This document shows positions 51,881-59,459 of a stretch of 64,000 nt of DNA, one piece after another; position 1 is the first letter of the stretch; each line of letters begins with the position of its first letter. This DNA comes from Wocania ichthyoenteri Th78. Its GTDB lineage: Bacteria; Bacteroidota; Bacteroidia; Flavobacteriales; Flavobacteriaceae. Made by a program: the position numbers and the translations under genes. Below the pieces are notes generated by a model that did no database searches, was not told the origin of the DNA, and saw only the letters and a list, made by a program, of their open reading frames with translations. Where the stretch lies: assembly GCF_000789235.1 (NCBI RefSeq), contig NZ_KN525716.1, positions 814,944-878,943 on the forward strand. Reading direction: 5' to 3'.

Positions 51881-52441
51881 ATGAATACCGAGATTAAAAA
51901 CGCACTACAAGTCTTAAAAAACGGTGGACTTATACTCTATCCAACCGATACCGTTTGGGGCATTGGTTGTGATGCCACGAACCCTGAAGCGGTTAAAAAA
52001 GTGTACAAACTAAAACAGCGTGAGGACAGCAAAGCCTTAATTTGTTTGGTAGCCGATGATAGAATGCTTAAAAAATATGTAAAAAAAATACCCGAAGCCG
52101 CATATAGCATCATCGATATTTCTGAAAAACCAATCACTATAATTTATGATGATGCTCAAAATTTAGCTTCAAATTTAATTGCTGACGATGGCACTATCGC
52201 TATTAGGATTCCAGATGACGAATTTTGCTATCAATTATCAAGAAAACTTAATGGTGCAATCGTTTCAACTTCGGCAAATATTAGTAATAAACCAACTCCA
52301 AAATCGTTTAAAGAAATAGCTCCAGCCATTTTAAAAGGTGTAGACTATGTTGTAAATTTGCATCACGAAAAAATCTGCGACAAACCCTCCTCAATTATTA
52401 AATTGAGCAATAGCGGGATTATTAAGGTGATTCGAGAGTAA
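51881..52441 (+). CDS. tsaC: L-threonylcarbamoyladenylate synthase (TsaC/Sua5)
   Basis: 186 residues from the ATG; a TTG immediately upstream is also in frame but unnecessary. It has the YrdC fold with ILYPTDTVWGIGCDATN (19-35), KVYKLKQREDSKALICLV, IAIRIPDDEF and IVSTSANISNKPTP. It makes threonylcarbamoyl-AMP for the t6A modification at position 37 of ANN-decoding tRNAs. The gene lies 8 nt after the methyltransferase-like gene, so it may share its transcript. Confidence 0.95.
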   Translation: MNTEIKNALQVLKNGGLILYPTDTVWGIGCDATNPEAVKKVYKLKQREDSKALICLVADDRMLKKYVKKIPEAAYSIIDISEKPITIIYDDAQNLASNLIADDGTIAIRIPDDEFCYQLSRKLNGAIVSTSANISNKPTPKSFKEIAPAILKGVDYVVNLHHEKICDKPSSIIKLSNSGIIKVIRE

Positions 52442-52446
52442 AAACA

Positions 52447-52863
52447 GCCACTAATACACGAATATTTATGTCTAAAATTATTTATAAAGACGAAAGCTAT
52501 GCTATAGTTGGGGTTTTATTTGAAGTTTATAATAATTTGGGAAGTGGTTTTTCAGAAATTGTTTATAAAGATGCTATCGAATACGAATTTAAAAGTTTAA
52601 ATATTCCATTTCAAAGAGAAAAAGAATTTAGCGTTGCGTATAAAGACACTTTACTAAAACATAAATTTTACGCAGATTTTGTGGTTTTTGATAAAATTAT
52701 TTTAGAAATAAAATCGACAGAAAACCTAAACGACAAGCATACTACTCAATGCATAAATTACTTAAAAGTATCACAATGTAAACTCGCTATTTTAGCAAAT
52801 TTTCACAAAGATTTATTAGACCATAAAAGAATCGTTTTATAAAAACATTCGTGGATTCGTGGC
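52447..52863. mobile_element. 417-bp inverted-repeat cassette carrying a GxxExxY gene
   Basis: The left end (52447-52467) and the complement of the right end (52843-52863) match at 18 of 21 positions: GCCACTAATACACGAAT against GCCACGAATCCACGAAT, then ATTT against GTTT. The arms contain repeats of CCACGAAT. The left arm stops exactly at the ATG of the enclosed gene, and the right arm starts at its stop codon. No transposase is inside, so this looks like a non-autonomous mobile cassette. Confidence 0.65.
52468..52842 (+). CDS. GxxExxY-family protein
   Basis: 124 residues with the family motif GFSEIVY (27-33) and a PDDEXK-like core (KHKFYADFVVFDKIILEIKSTENL, about 62-85, with D-x-n-ExK layout). 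The fold suggests a nuclease, but no activity is established to my knowledge. It is framed tightly by inverted repeats and interrupts the otherwise ordinary tsaC-cca neighbourhood. Its codon use and AT content look like the host's. Confidence 0.85.
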   Translation: MSKIIYKDESYAIVGVLFEVYNNLGSGFSEIVYKDAIEYEFKSLNIPFQREKEFSVAYKDTLLKHKFYADFVVFDKIILEIKSTENLNDKHTTQCINYLKVSQCKLAILANFHKDLLDHKRIVL

Positions 52864-52873
52864 AACAAAAAAA

Positions 52874-54292
52874 ATGAATTATAAAGAAGCATTATATCAT
52901 CCCATTTTTAAGATTATATCGCAATCGGCTAATGAGCTACAACTCGACAGCTTTGTTATTGGGGGTTTTGTACGCGACCATATTTTAAAGCGTGGCGCTG
53001 CCAAAGACATTGATATTGTAGCCATTGGCAGTGGGATTGAACTCGCTAAACAAGTCGCCAAAAACTTGCCCAATAAACCCAAGGTTCAAATCTTTAAAAC
53101 GTACGGAACAGCAATGCTTAGGTATGATGATATTGAAATAGAGTTTGTTGGTGCAAGAAAAGAATCTTATAACGAAAATAGCAGAAATCCTATTGTGGAA
53201 AATGGCTCTTTAGAAGACGACCAAAACCGTCGTGATTTTACAATTAATGCTCTAGCATTAGATTTAAGCGAAACTAAATTTGGTGATTTACTCGATCCGT
53301 TTAATGGGATAGACGATTTAAAAAATCAAATTATAAAAACACCTTTAAATCCAGATATTACTTATAGTGATGACCCCTTACGAATGATGCGCGCCATAAG
53401 ATTTGCCACACAACTCAATTTTAAAATTGAGGATGAATCATTAAAATCTATTTCAAAAAACTGTCATCGTATTAAAATTATAACCAACGAACGGATTGTT
53501 GTAGAATTAAATAAAATTTTGGAAAGCGAAACGCCGTCAACAGGGTTTTTACTATTAGAAAAAACCGGATTGCTACAGCACATTCTACCAGAACTTACGG
53601 CTTTAAAAGGTATTGACGAAATTGAAGGTCAACGTCATAAAGATAATTTTTATCACACTTTAGAAGTTGTCGATAATATTGCAAAACATACTGACAACCT
53701 TTGGTTGCGTTGGGCCGCTTTATTACACGATATTGGTAAAGCACCAACAAAAAAGTTTAGCAAAAAAGTAGGTTGGACATTTCATGGTCATGAATTTGAA
53801 GGTTCAAAAATGGTGTATCATTTATTTAAGCGATTGAAAATGCCATTAAATGATAAAATGAAATTTGTTCAAAAAATGGTATTTATGAGCTCTCGCCCAA
53901 TCGTGCTTTCTCAAGATATGGCAACCGATTCTGCGGTGCGTCGCTTGGTTTTTGATGCTGGAGATTATGTTGAAGATTTAATGACACTTTGCGAAGCAGA
54001 CATTACCACAAAAAATCCAAAAAAATTCAACAAATATCATAACAACTTTAAAATAGTACGAGATAAAATTATTGAGGTTGAAGCACGTGATCACGTACGT
54101 AATTTTCAACCACCAATTTCTGGCGAAGAAATTATGAAAACATTCAACTTAAAACCATCGCGCGAAATTGGTGTGATTAAAGAAACTATAAAAGAAGCCA
54201 TTTTAGAAGGCGATATTCCAAATGAATATGAAGCTGCATATCAACTCATGTTAAAAGAAGGAAAGCGTTTAGGCCTAAAAGCATCAAATTAA
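52874..54292 (+). CDS. cca: tRNA CCA-adding enzyme with HD domain
   Basis: 472 residues from the ATG of MNYKEALYHP. An in-frame GTG 15 nt upstream falls inside the inverted repeat and is probably not used. It is a class II nucleotidyltransferase with FVIGGFVRDHILKRGAAKDIDIVAIG (about 24-49) and RRDFTINALALDL. An HD domain follows with LLHDIGKAPTKKFSKK (about 285-300). It adds or repairs the 3' CCA of tRNAs, needed here because tRNA-Leu above does not encode CCA. Confidence 0.95.
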   Translation: MNYKEALYHPIFKIISQSANELQLDSFVIGGFVRDHILKRGAAKDIDIVAIGSGIELAKQVAKNLPNKPKVQIFKTYGTAMLRYDDIEIEFVGARKESYNENSRNPIVENGSLEDDQNRRDFTINALALDLSETKFGDLLDPFNGIDDLKNQIIKTPLNPDITYSDDPLRMMRAIRFATQLNFKIEDESLKSISKNCHRIKIITNERIVVELNKILESETPSTGFLLLEKTGLLQHILPELTALKGIDEIEGQRHKDNFYHTLEVVDNIAKHTDNLWLRWAALLHDIGKAPTKKFSKKVGWTFHGHEFEGSKMVYHLFKRLKMPLNDKMKFVQKMVFMSSRPIVLSQDMATDSAVRRLVFDAGDYVEDLMTLCEADITTKNPKKFNKYHNNFKIVRDKIIEVEARDHVRNFQPPISGEEIMKTFNLKPSREIGVIKETIKEAILEGDIPNEYEAAYQLMLKEGKRLGLKASN

Positions 54293-54294
54293 TT

Positions 54295-54747
54295 ATGCTA
54301 AAATTAATTAGAACAAATTTTGACAATAAAGACTTTATAAATTTAGTAAAAAAACTAGATGATTATTTAACTTTTGTTGATGGCGATGAGCATGATTTTT
54401 ACAATCAGTACAATAATATAGATGTTTTAAATAATGTAATTGTAGCCTATTCTAATAGTATTCCTGTTGGTTGTGGTGCTTTTAAAGCGTTTAACACAAA
54501 TACTGTTGAAATAAAGCGCATGTATACAAATTCTGAAAACAGAGGCGAAGGTATTGCATCTAAAATTTTAAAAGAATTGGAGATTTGGAGCAATGAATTG
54601 GGTTATAATTATTGTGTTTTAGAAACTGGTATCCGTCAAGTGGAAGCTGTTCAGTTTTACAAAAAAAATAATTATACTATCATTCCAAATTTCGAACCAT
54701 ACAAGAATGTAGAAAACAGCTTATGCTTTAAAAAAGATTTGATTTAA
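54295..54747 (+). CDS. GNAT-family N-acetyltransferase
   Basis: 150 residues with the acetyl-CoA-binding segment IKRMYTNSENRGEGIASKILKELEIWSNELGY (R/QxxGxG/A = RGEGIA) and a C-terminal RQVEAVQFYKKNNYTIIPNFEPY. The substrate is unknown. It starts 2 nt after the cca stop and is surely co-transcribed with it. The palindromic repeat lies immediately downstream. Confidence 0.88.
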   Translation: MLKLIRTNFDNKDFINLVKKLDDYLTFVDGDEHDFYNQYNNIDVLNNVIVAYSNSIPVGCGAFKAFNTNTVEIKRMYTNSENRGEGIASKILKELEIWSNELGYNYCVLETGIRQVEAVQFYKKNNYTIIPNFEPYKNVENSLCFKKDLI

Positions 54748-54755
54748 TATACTAT

Positions 54756-54826
54756 TGTCTCCTCGAGCGCAGTCGAGAGGTTTTTAGCAATAAATTAATG
54801 AGGTCTCGACTGCGCTCGACCTGACA
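54756..54826. repeat. Dispersed palindromic repeat, copy 2 (inverted)
   Basis: The left arm contains CTCCTCGAGCGCAGTCGAGA and the right arm GTCTCGACTGCGCTCGAC, around a 22-nt loop. It is the reverse-oriented relative of 1897-1973. It lies between the GNAT gene and the heme A synthase gene, ends 4 nt before the latter's start codon, and has a T run after the left arm. Confidence 0.85.
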
Positions 54827-54830
54827 AAAA

Positions 54831-55844
54831 ATGAAAAAAGACAACAAAAAAGTTATTTATTGGTTACTTACAGGATGTATTCTTATTTTTATAATGGTGA
54901 TTGTAGGTGGCATAACTAGGCTAACAGATTCGGGTTTATCTATTTCAAATTACAAATTAATAACAGGTACTATTCCACCGCTTAACGAAACCGAATGGCA
55001 AAACGCTTTTGAATTATATCAACAATATCCGGAGTATCAAAAATTACATTCTCACTTCACAATTGATGATTTTAAAAGCATTTATTTTTGGGAATGGCTA
55101 CATAGACTAATTGGCAGAGTTATAGGTTTAGTGTTTATCATTCCGTTCTTATATTTTCTTATAACTAAACAGCTCTCAAAAAAAACCATTAAAAAATGTT
55201 TGGTCTTATTGGTTCTTGGTGGCTTTCAAGGGTTTTTAGGCTGGTACATGGTTAAAAGTGGTTTGGTAGATATGCCAGATGTTAGTCATTACCGTTTAGC
55301 TGCACATTTAACAACGGCTTTCCTTACTTTTGCTGCCACACTTTGGGTCGCTTTAGATTTGTTTTATCCTAATAAAAAACCAACAAATATTAAGTTTAGA
55401 AATCTTATAATAATTAGTTACTTAATTCTTATTATTCAAATTATTTACGGTGCTTTTGTAGCTGGTTTAAAAGCGGGTTTACTGCATAACCATTGGCCTT
55501 TAATGAATGAAAATAAATTTATGCATCACACAGTTTATATACTCGAACCCTTTTATAAAAACCTTATTGAAAACCCAAGTGGCATTCAGTTTATTCACAG
55601 AATTTTAGCGTATTTTGTGGTGATTTCTATTTTAATATTATGGTATAAAACTCGTAAAATGGCAATTACAAAACTTCAAAAAAGAGGCATAAATACATTA
55701 TTAATTTTGGTAGCTTTTCAATTTCTATTAGGCATTTTTACTATATTATATGCTGTACCGCTATGGTTAGGAGTAGCTCATCAAATAGGAGCATTTTTCC
55801 TTTTAAGCGCCATGACATTTACCTTGCATCGTTTCAGCAAATAA
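54831..55844 (+). CDS. ctaA: Heme A synthase (CtaA/COX15)
   Basis: 337 residues with eight predicted membrane helices. The heme-binding histidines are in FWEWLHRLIGR, YRLAAHLTTAFL, IQFIHRILAYF and LGVAHQIGAFF. IVGGITRLTDSGLSIS at the start is the COX15 hallmark. It oxidises the C8 methyl of heme O to make heme A for cytochrome aa3 oxidase. The start codon is 4 nt from the right arm of a palindromic repeat, so a hairpin may hide the ribosome-binding region. Confidence 0.95.
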   Translation: MKKDNKKVIYWLLTGCILIFIMVIVGGITRLTDSGLSISNYKLITGTIPPLNETEWQNAFELYQQYPEYQKLHSHFTIDDFKSIYFWEWLHRLIGRVIGLVFIIPFLYFLITKQLSKKTIKKCLVLLVLGGFQGFLGWYMVKSGLVDMPDVSHYRLAAHLTTAFLTFAATLWVALDLFYPNKKPTNIKFRNLIIISYLILIIQIIYGAFVAGLKAGLLHNHWPLMNENKFMHHTVYILEPFYKNLIENPSGIQFIHRILAYFVVISILILWYKTRKMAITKLQKRGINTLLILVAFQFLLGIFTILYAVPLWLGVAHQIGAFFLLSAMTFTLHRFSK

Positions 55845-55882
55845 TACAAAAAGACTTATCTTTGCATCAATAATTTTTCAGA

Positions 55883-56398
55883 ATGATTTACAGATTTAGA
55901 GTTATACTTGATAATGATACCGAAGAGGATATTTTTCGCGATTTAGAAATCCGAGAAACAGACACGCTAGAAGATTTACACAATATTATCACACAATCTT
56001 TTGGATTTGATGGCTCTGAAATGGCATCATTTTATTTAAGTAATGATACTTGGGAGCAAGGTGAAGAAATTTCGTTATTCGATTTAAGTGAAGATGCTTC
56101 AGCTCGCCTAATGAATGAAACTAGCATCAATGATGTTGTACATGAAATACAACCTAAACTAATTTATGTTTACGACTTTTTAAGCATGTGGACGTTTTAT
56201 GTTGAATTAGCCGAAATAGTTGATGAAACTGAAGGACACGATTACCCAAATCTTATGTTTGTTCAGGGTCAAGTACCAGAAAATGCTCCAGAAAAATTAT
56301 TTGAAGCTGATGATGATGATGATGATTTTGACGAGTTTGAAGACGGTATTGATGTAGATGATTATGAGGATTTAGACTTTAACGAAAACTGGAATTAA
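55883..56398 (+). CDS. PRiA4_ORF3-family protein with acidic tail
   Basis: 171 residues. MIYRFRVILDND and LEDLHNIITQSFGFDGSEMASFYLSNDTW are typical of the family named after plasmid pRiA4b ORF-3, also annotated as IS1096 passenger TnpR. The last 35 residues are almost all Asp and Glu with aromatic residues (from EADDDDDDFDEF on). The function is unknown, and there is no sign of an IS1096 element around it. The 3' end overlaps the convergent gene by 20 nt. Confidence 0.85.
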   Translation: MIYRFRVILDNDTEEDIFRDLEIRETDTLEDLHNIITQSFGFDGSEMASFYLSNDTWEQGEEISLFDLSEDASARLMNETSINDVVHEIQPKLIYVYDFLSMWTFYVELAEIVDETEGHDYPNLMFVQGQVPENAPEKLFEADDDDDDFDEFEDGIDVDDYEDLDFNENWN

Positions 56399-57470
56399 TA
56401 CTACGTTTTTTTCTTAAATTTTCCAGATTTACATTTTCATAGTTCCGTGTTAAATATTCCAAAGAATATTTAAGGATTTGTCCCATATTTTTACTTCGCT
56501 TAAAATTCACATCTTGTGTATGTTCAAATACTTTCATTTTTAAAGAATCAATATTTTCATCTTTTGAAATTGAGTCTTCAATCATACATTTTAATAATCT
56601 ATTTATTCTTTTGTGAAAACTTTTTAAACGTTTCACCAAAATAGAACGCTCTTCAATTTTATATTGATCGATTGATGGCTTTTGAATAATTCCTGAAACC
56701 AATTCAACCATTTTTATATTCTCTTTAAAAAACTGCGGTCTGTAAATATTAAACTTACCCTCATAAGATTGTTGATCAAAATCAATCGCCCGGATTTTGT
56801 AAACAACATGGTCAAAATCATGAGTGGGTACAATAACATAGTTATAAGAACGCATATCTCCCAAAAGTCTTATCATACAGCGTTCGTTAAACTTAACAAA
56901 CTCCTTAGCTATTTGTGCTTTTTCAGATTTAGTACAATTTGGTAGCATATTTTTTATAAACTCATCACCAGGTATTCCTGCAATATGCTCTTCTATTAAT
57001 GTGTTTTTGTATATTAAAAAATTCAAATTATAAGGTGATAGCATATGCTCTAATTCTAAACCATACACCCGAGAAGCATCAGCTGTTTTTATATAAAAGT
57101 AAGTGTAATTGTCATTTAAAATATTTCTAATTTTAATTCTAAAGGGTTTCGAATTTCCGAACGTACAAAAATCAATGGCATCAACATTTAAAAAAGGTAA
57201 AATATCATCATTACCATCAGAATGCAAGATTGTATATACTTTTTTTAACGATAAATCTATTTCTTCTCTTTCAAATTCGTTGTAATAAACGCGTATCCAT
57301 AAAGTATCATTATCATCTTTATCATAAACTACTATTGAGCCCTGAAAACGCAACAAATCATCATAAAAAATAGGTATTTTTATATTTCTATTATACCTAG
57401 AAAGATAATCGTGTAATTTGGTGGTTACAGGAAATGAAGGTTTCTTTTTTGATATTTTTAAATCTTGCAT
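56379..57470 (-). CDS. Conserved-looking protein of unknown function, kinase-like motifs
   Basis: 363 residues, no signal peptide or membrane helix. The middle contains LIEEHIAGIPGDEFI (about 160-174), RCMIRLLGDMRSYNYVIVPTHDFDHVVYKIRAIDFDQQSYEGK (about 200-242); the paired HDFD and AIDFDQQ motifs recall metal/ATP-binding loops of atypical kinases. The likeness is weak. The C-terminal half is rich in Lys/Arg and helical. I do not recognise a family. Its 3' end overlaps the PRiA4_ORF3 gene. Confidence 0.7.
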   Translation of the reverse strand: MQDLKISKKKPSFPVTTKLHDYLSRYNRNIKIPIFYDDLLRFQGSIVVYDKDDNDTLWIRVYYNEFEREEIDLSLKKVYTILHSDGNDDILPFLNVDAIDFCTFGNSKPFRIKIRNILNDNYTYFYIKTADASRVYGLELEHMLSPYNLNFLIYKNTLIEEHIAGIPGDEFIKNMLPNCTKSEKAQIAKEFVKFNERCMIRLLGDMRSYNYVIVPTHDFDHVVYKIRAIDFDQQSYEGKFNIYRPQFFKENIKMVELVSGIIQKPSIDQYKIEERSILVKRLKSFHKRINRLLKCMIEDSISKDENIDSLKMKVFEHTQDVNFKRSKNMGQILKYSLEYLTRNYENVNLENLRKKRSINSSFR

Positions 57471-57685
57471 ACTTTATAAACTTATTCAAAGTAAAGAAAT
57501 TTTATTCACTTAGATTCCCGTATCCGCTAGAATGACAATTTAAACGTAAACCTCAATATTGCTATTGATGAATTTTTATTCAATTTAAAGCTTTTATTAA
57601 TAACCTTGTAACAAAATAAGTTAAGCATCGTCATACTTTAATAACTAACCTTGTTGATATTTTTCAGCAAACAAAACAATTCATC
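57471..57685. other. Intergenic region upstream of the ABC exporter
   Basis: 215 nt of AT-rich sequence between divergent genes. GATTCCCGTATCCGCTAGAA (57513-57532) looks like half of a palindromic repeat frequent in Bacteroidota genomes, but no second arm or second copy is visible in this window. No gene is seen. Confidence 0.35.
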
Positions 57686-58582
57686 TTGGAACCAATACTT
57701 ACAATTAACAACCTTACCAAAAAATTTGGCTACTTAACTGCTGTAAAAGATTTATCGTTTACTATTAACAAAGGTAACGTTTATGGGATTTTAGGACCTA
57801 ACGGAAGCGGAAAATCTACCACTCTAGGTATTGTTTTAAATGTTGTTAATAAAACACAAGGTGATTTTAAATGGTTTGACGGACAAACTACGACACATGA
57901 TGCATTAAAAAAAGTAGGTGCTATAATTGAGCGACCAAACTTTTACCCTTACATGACGGCAACTCAGAATTTAAAACTGGTTTGTAAAATTAAGGGAGTT
58001 GATTATAGCAAAGTTGAAGAAAAGCTTGAAATTGTCGGCTTATTAGAACGAAAAGATAGCAAGTTTAAAACCTATTCTTTAGGTATGAAACAGCGTTTAG
58101 CGATTGCCTCTGCATTATTAAACGATCCAGAAATTTTAATTTTAGATGAACCTACAAACGGATTAGACCCACAAGGGATTCATCAAATTAGAGAAATTAT
58201 TAAGCAGATTGCTGCAAAAGGAACCACTATTTTATTGGCATCTCATCTTTTAGATGAAGTTGAAAAAGTATGTTCCCATGTTGTTGTGTTACGTAAAGGT
58301 GTAAAATTATATTCAGGTCGTGTTGACGAAATGATTTCTAGTCACGGTTTTTTTGAATTAAAATGCAATAAGCCAAATGACTTAATTAAACTTTTAGAAA
58401 ATAATGCATCATTCAAATCAATTAAAGAAAAAGATGGCTTAATCACTGCTTTTTTAAATAAACCCATGAAGTCTGAAGATTTCAACAAATATCTTTTTGA
58501 AAAAGGCATTATACTTACCCATTTAGTGCAACGTAAAGAAAGTTTAGAAGAACAATTTTTACAATTAACAGATAATAACTAA
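57686..58582 (+). CDS. ABC transporter ATP-binding protein, TTG start
   Basis: 298 residues. Walker A is GPNGSGKS (37-44), the signature YSLGMKQRLAIA and Walker B EILILDEPTNGLDP (about 150-163), then a His switch (LLASHLLDEVEK). It is the ATPase of an ABC-2 export system of the bacitracin/lantibiotic-resistance or CcmA-like type. The first codon is TTG (MEPILTINNLTKKFG); no upstream ATG fits. The permease gene follows after 24 nt. The exported substrate is not predictable. Confidence 0.93.
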   Translation: MEPILTINNLTKKFGYLTAVKDLSFTINKGNVYGILGPNGSGKSTTLGIVLNVVNKTQGDFKWFDGQTTTHDALKKVGAIIERPNFYPYMTATQNLKLVCKIKGVDYSKVEEKLEIVGLLERKDSKFKTYSLGMKQRLAIASALLNDPEILILDEPTNGLDPQGIHQIREIIKQIAAKGTTILLASHLLDEVEKVCSHVVVLRKGVKLYSGRVDEMISSHGFFELKCNKPNDLIKLLENNASFKSIKEKDGLITAFLNKPMKSEDFNKYLFEKGIILTHLVQRKESLEEQFLQLTDNN

Positions 58583-58606
58583 TACCAACCAAAATATACT
58601 AACTCT

Positions 58607-59431
58607 ATGTTACGTCTTTTAAATTTAGAATTACAAAAATTACTACTTAATAGAACCAGTAAAATACTCATTTTTGTATCGTTTATTTTACCATTCTTTG
58701 TCATATTATTATCTTCTTTGAAAATTAATGTATTTGGTTTTTTTACTTTAGAACTTGGTGAGTTAGGCATTTTTAACTTCCCTATGATATGGCATTTAAC
58801 AACTTTCTTTGCTTCTCAATTTAAATTCTTTTTTGCTATTGTAGTAGTAAGTATGATTGGTAATGAGTATAGCAACAAGACTATTAAACAGAACCTAATT
58901 GATGGATTAAGTAAAAAGGAATTCATATTATCTAAATTTTATACCATCATATTCTTTTCATTAGTTTCTACAGTTTTAATAGGGTTAATTTCGCTATGTA
59001 TAGGGTTATACTATTCTAGCTATACTGAAGTTTCAATTATTTTTAGAGAAACTGAATTCATACTAGCCTATTTTGTGAAACTTATTGCTTTTTTTAGCTT
59101 GTGTTTGTTTTTTGGAATGCTTGTAAAACGTTCTGCTTTTGCCCTTGCCTTTTTATTCATTTTATTTATTCTAGAATGGATTTTATTTGGATTAATGGCA
59201 TGGAAATTAAATGCAGATACAGCAGAGAAAATTCAAAATTTCTTTCCATTAAAATCAATTTACAAATTAATAGACCAACCGTTTCAACGTATAGCAATGA
59301 CTAAGTTTCCTGACAAAGCAGAAATAGCATACGACTATGCAGTCCATTGGTACGAATTTGCCATAGTAATTGCTTGGACTGCTCTATTTATCTTTTTATC
59401 GTACAGATTATTAAAAAAGCGAGATTTGTAA
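58607..59431 (+). CDS. ABC-2-type transporter permease
   Basis: 274 residues with six hydrophobic segments: FVSFILPFFVILL, the FFFAIVVVSMIGNEYSNKTIKQNLIDGLSKKEFI loop after segment 2, FFSLVSTVLIGLISLCIGLYY, LIAFFSLCLFFGMLV, FALAFLFILFILEWILFGL and FAIVIAWTALFIFLSY. NEYSNKTIKQNLIDGLSKKEF is typical of ABC-2 permeases. It works with the preceding ATPase. The secreted-protein gene starts 28 nt later and may be on the same transcript. Confidence 0.92.
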   Translation: MLRLLNLELQKLLLNRTSKILIFVSFILPFFVILLSSLKINVFGFFTLELGELGIFNFPMIWHLTTFFASQFKFFFAIVVVSMIGNEYSNKTIKQNLIDGLSKKEFILSKFYTIIFFSLVSTVLIGLISLCIGLYYSSYTEVSIIFRETEFILAYFVKLIAFFSLCLFFGMLVKRSAFALAFLFILFILEWILFGLMAWKLNADTAEKIQNFFPLKSIYKLIDQPFQRIAMTKFPDKAEIAYDYAVHWYEFAIVIAWTALFIFLSYRLLKKRDL

Positions 59432-59459
59432 TATCTTTGATAGCTATCGCTATTGAAAG

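Noticed and set aside
55883..56398. IS1096-type mobile element around the PRiA4_ORF3-family gene
   Set aside because: No transposase, terminal repeats or target duplication nearby; the family name is historical.
57513..57537. Possible half of a dispersed GATTCCCG...GAATGACA palindromic repeat
   Set aside because: Only one arm and one copy are visible in this window, so it cannot be called a repeat here.
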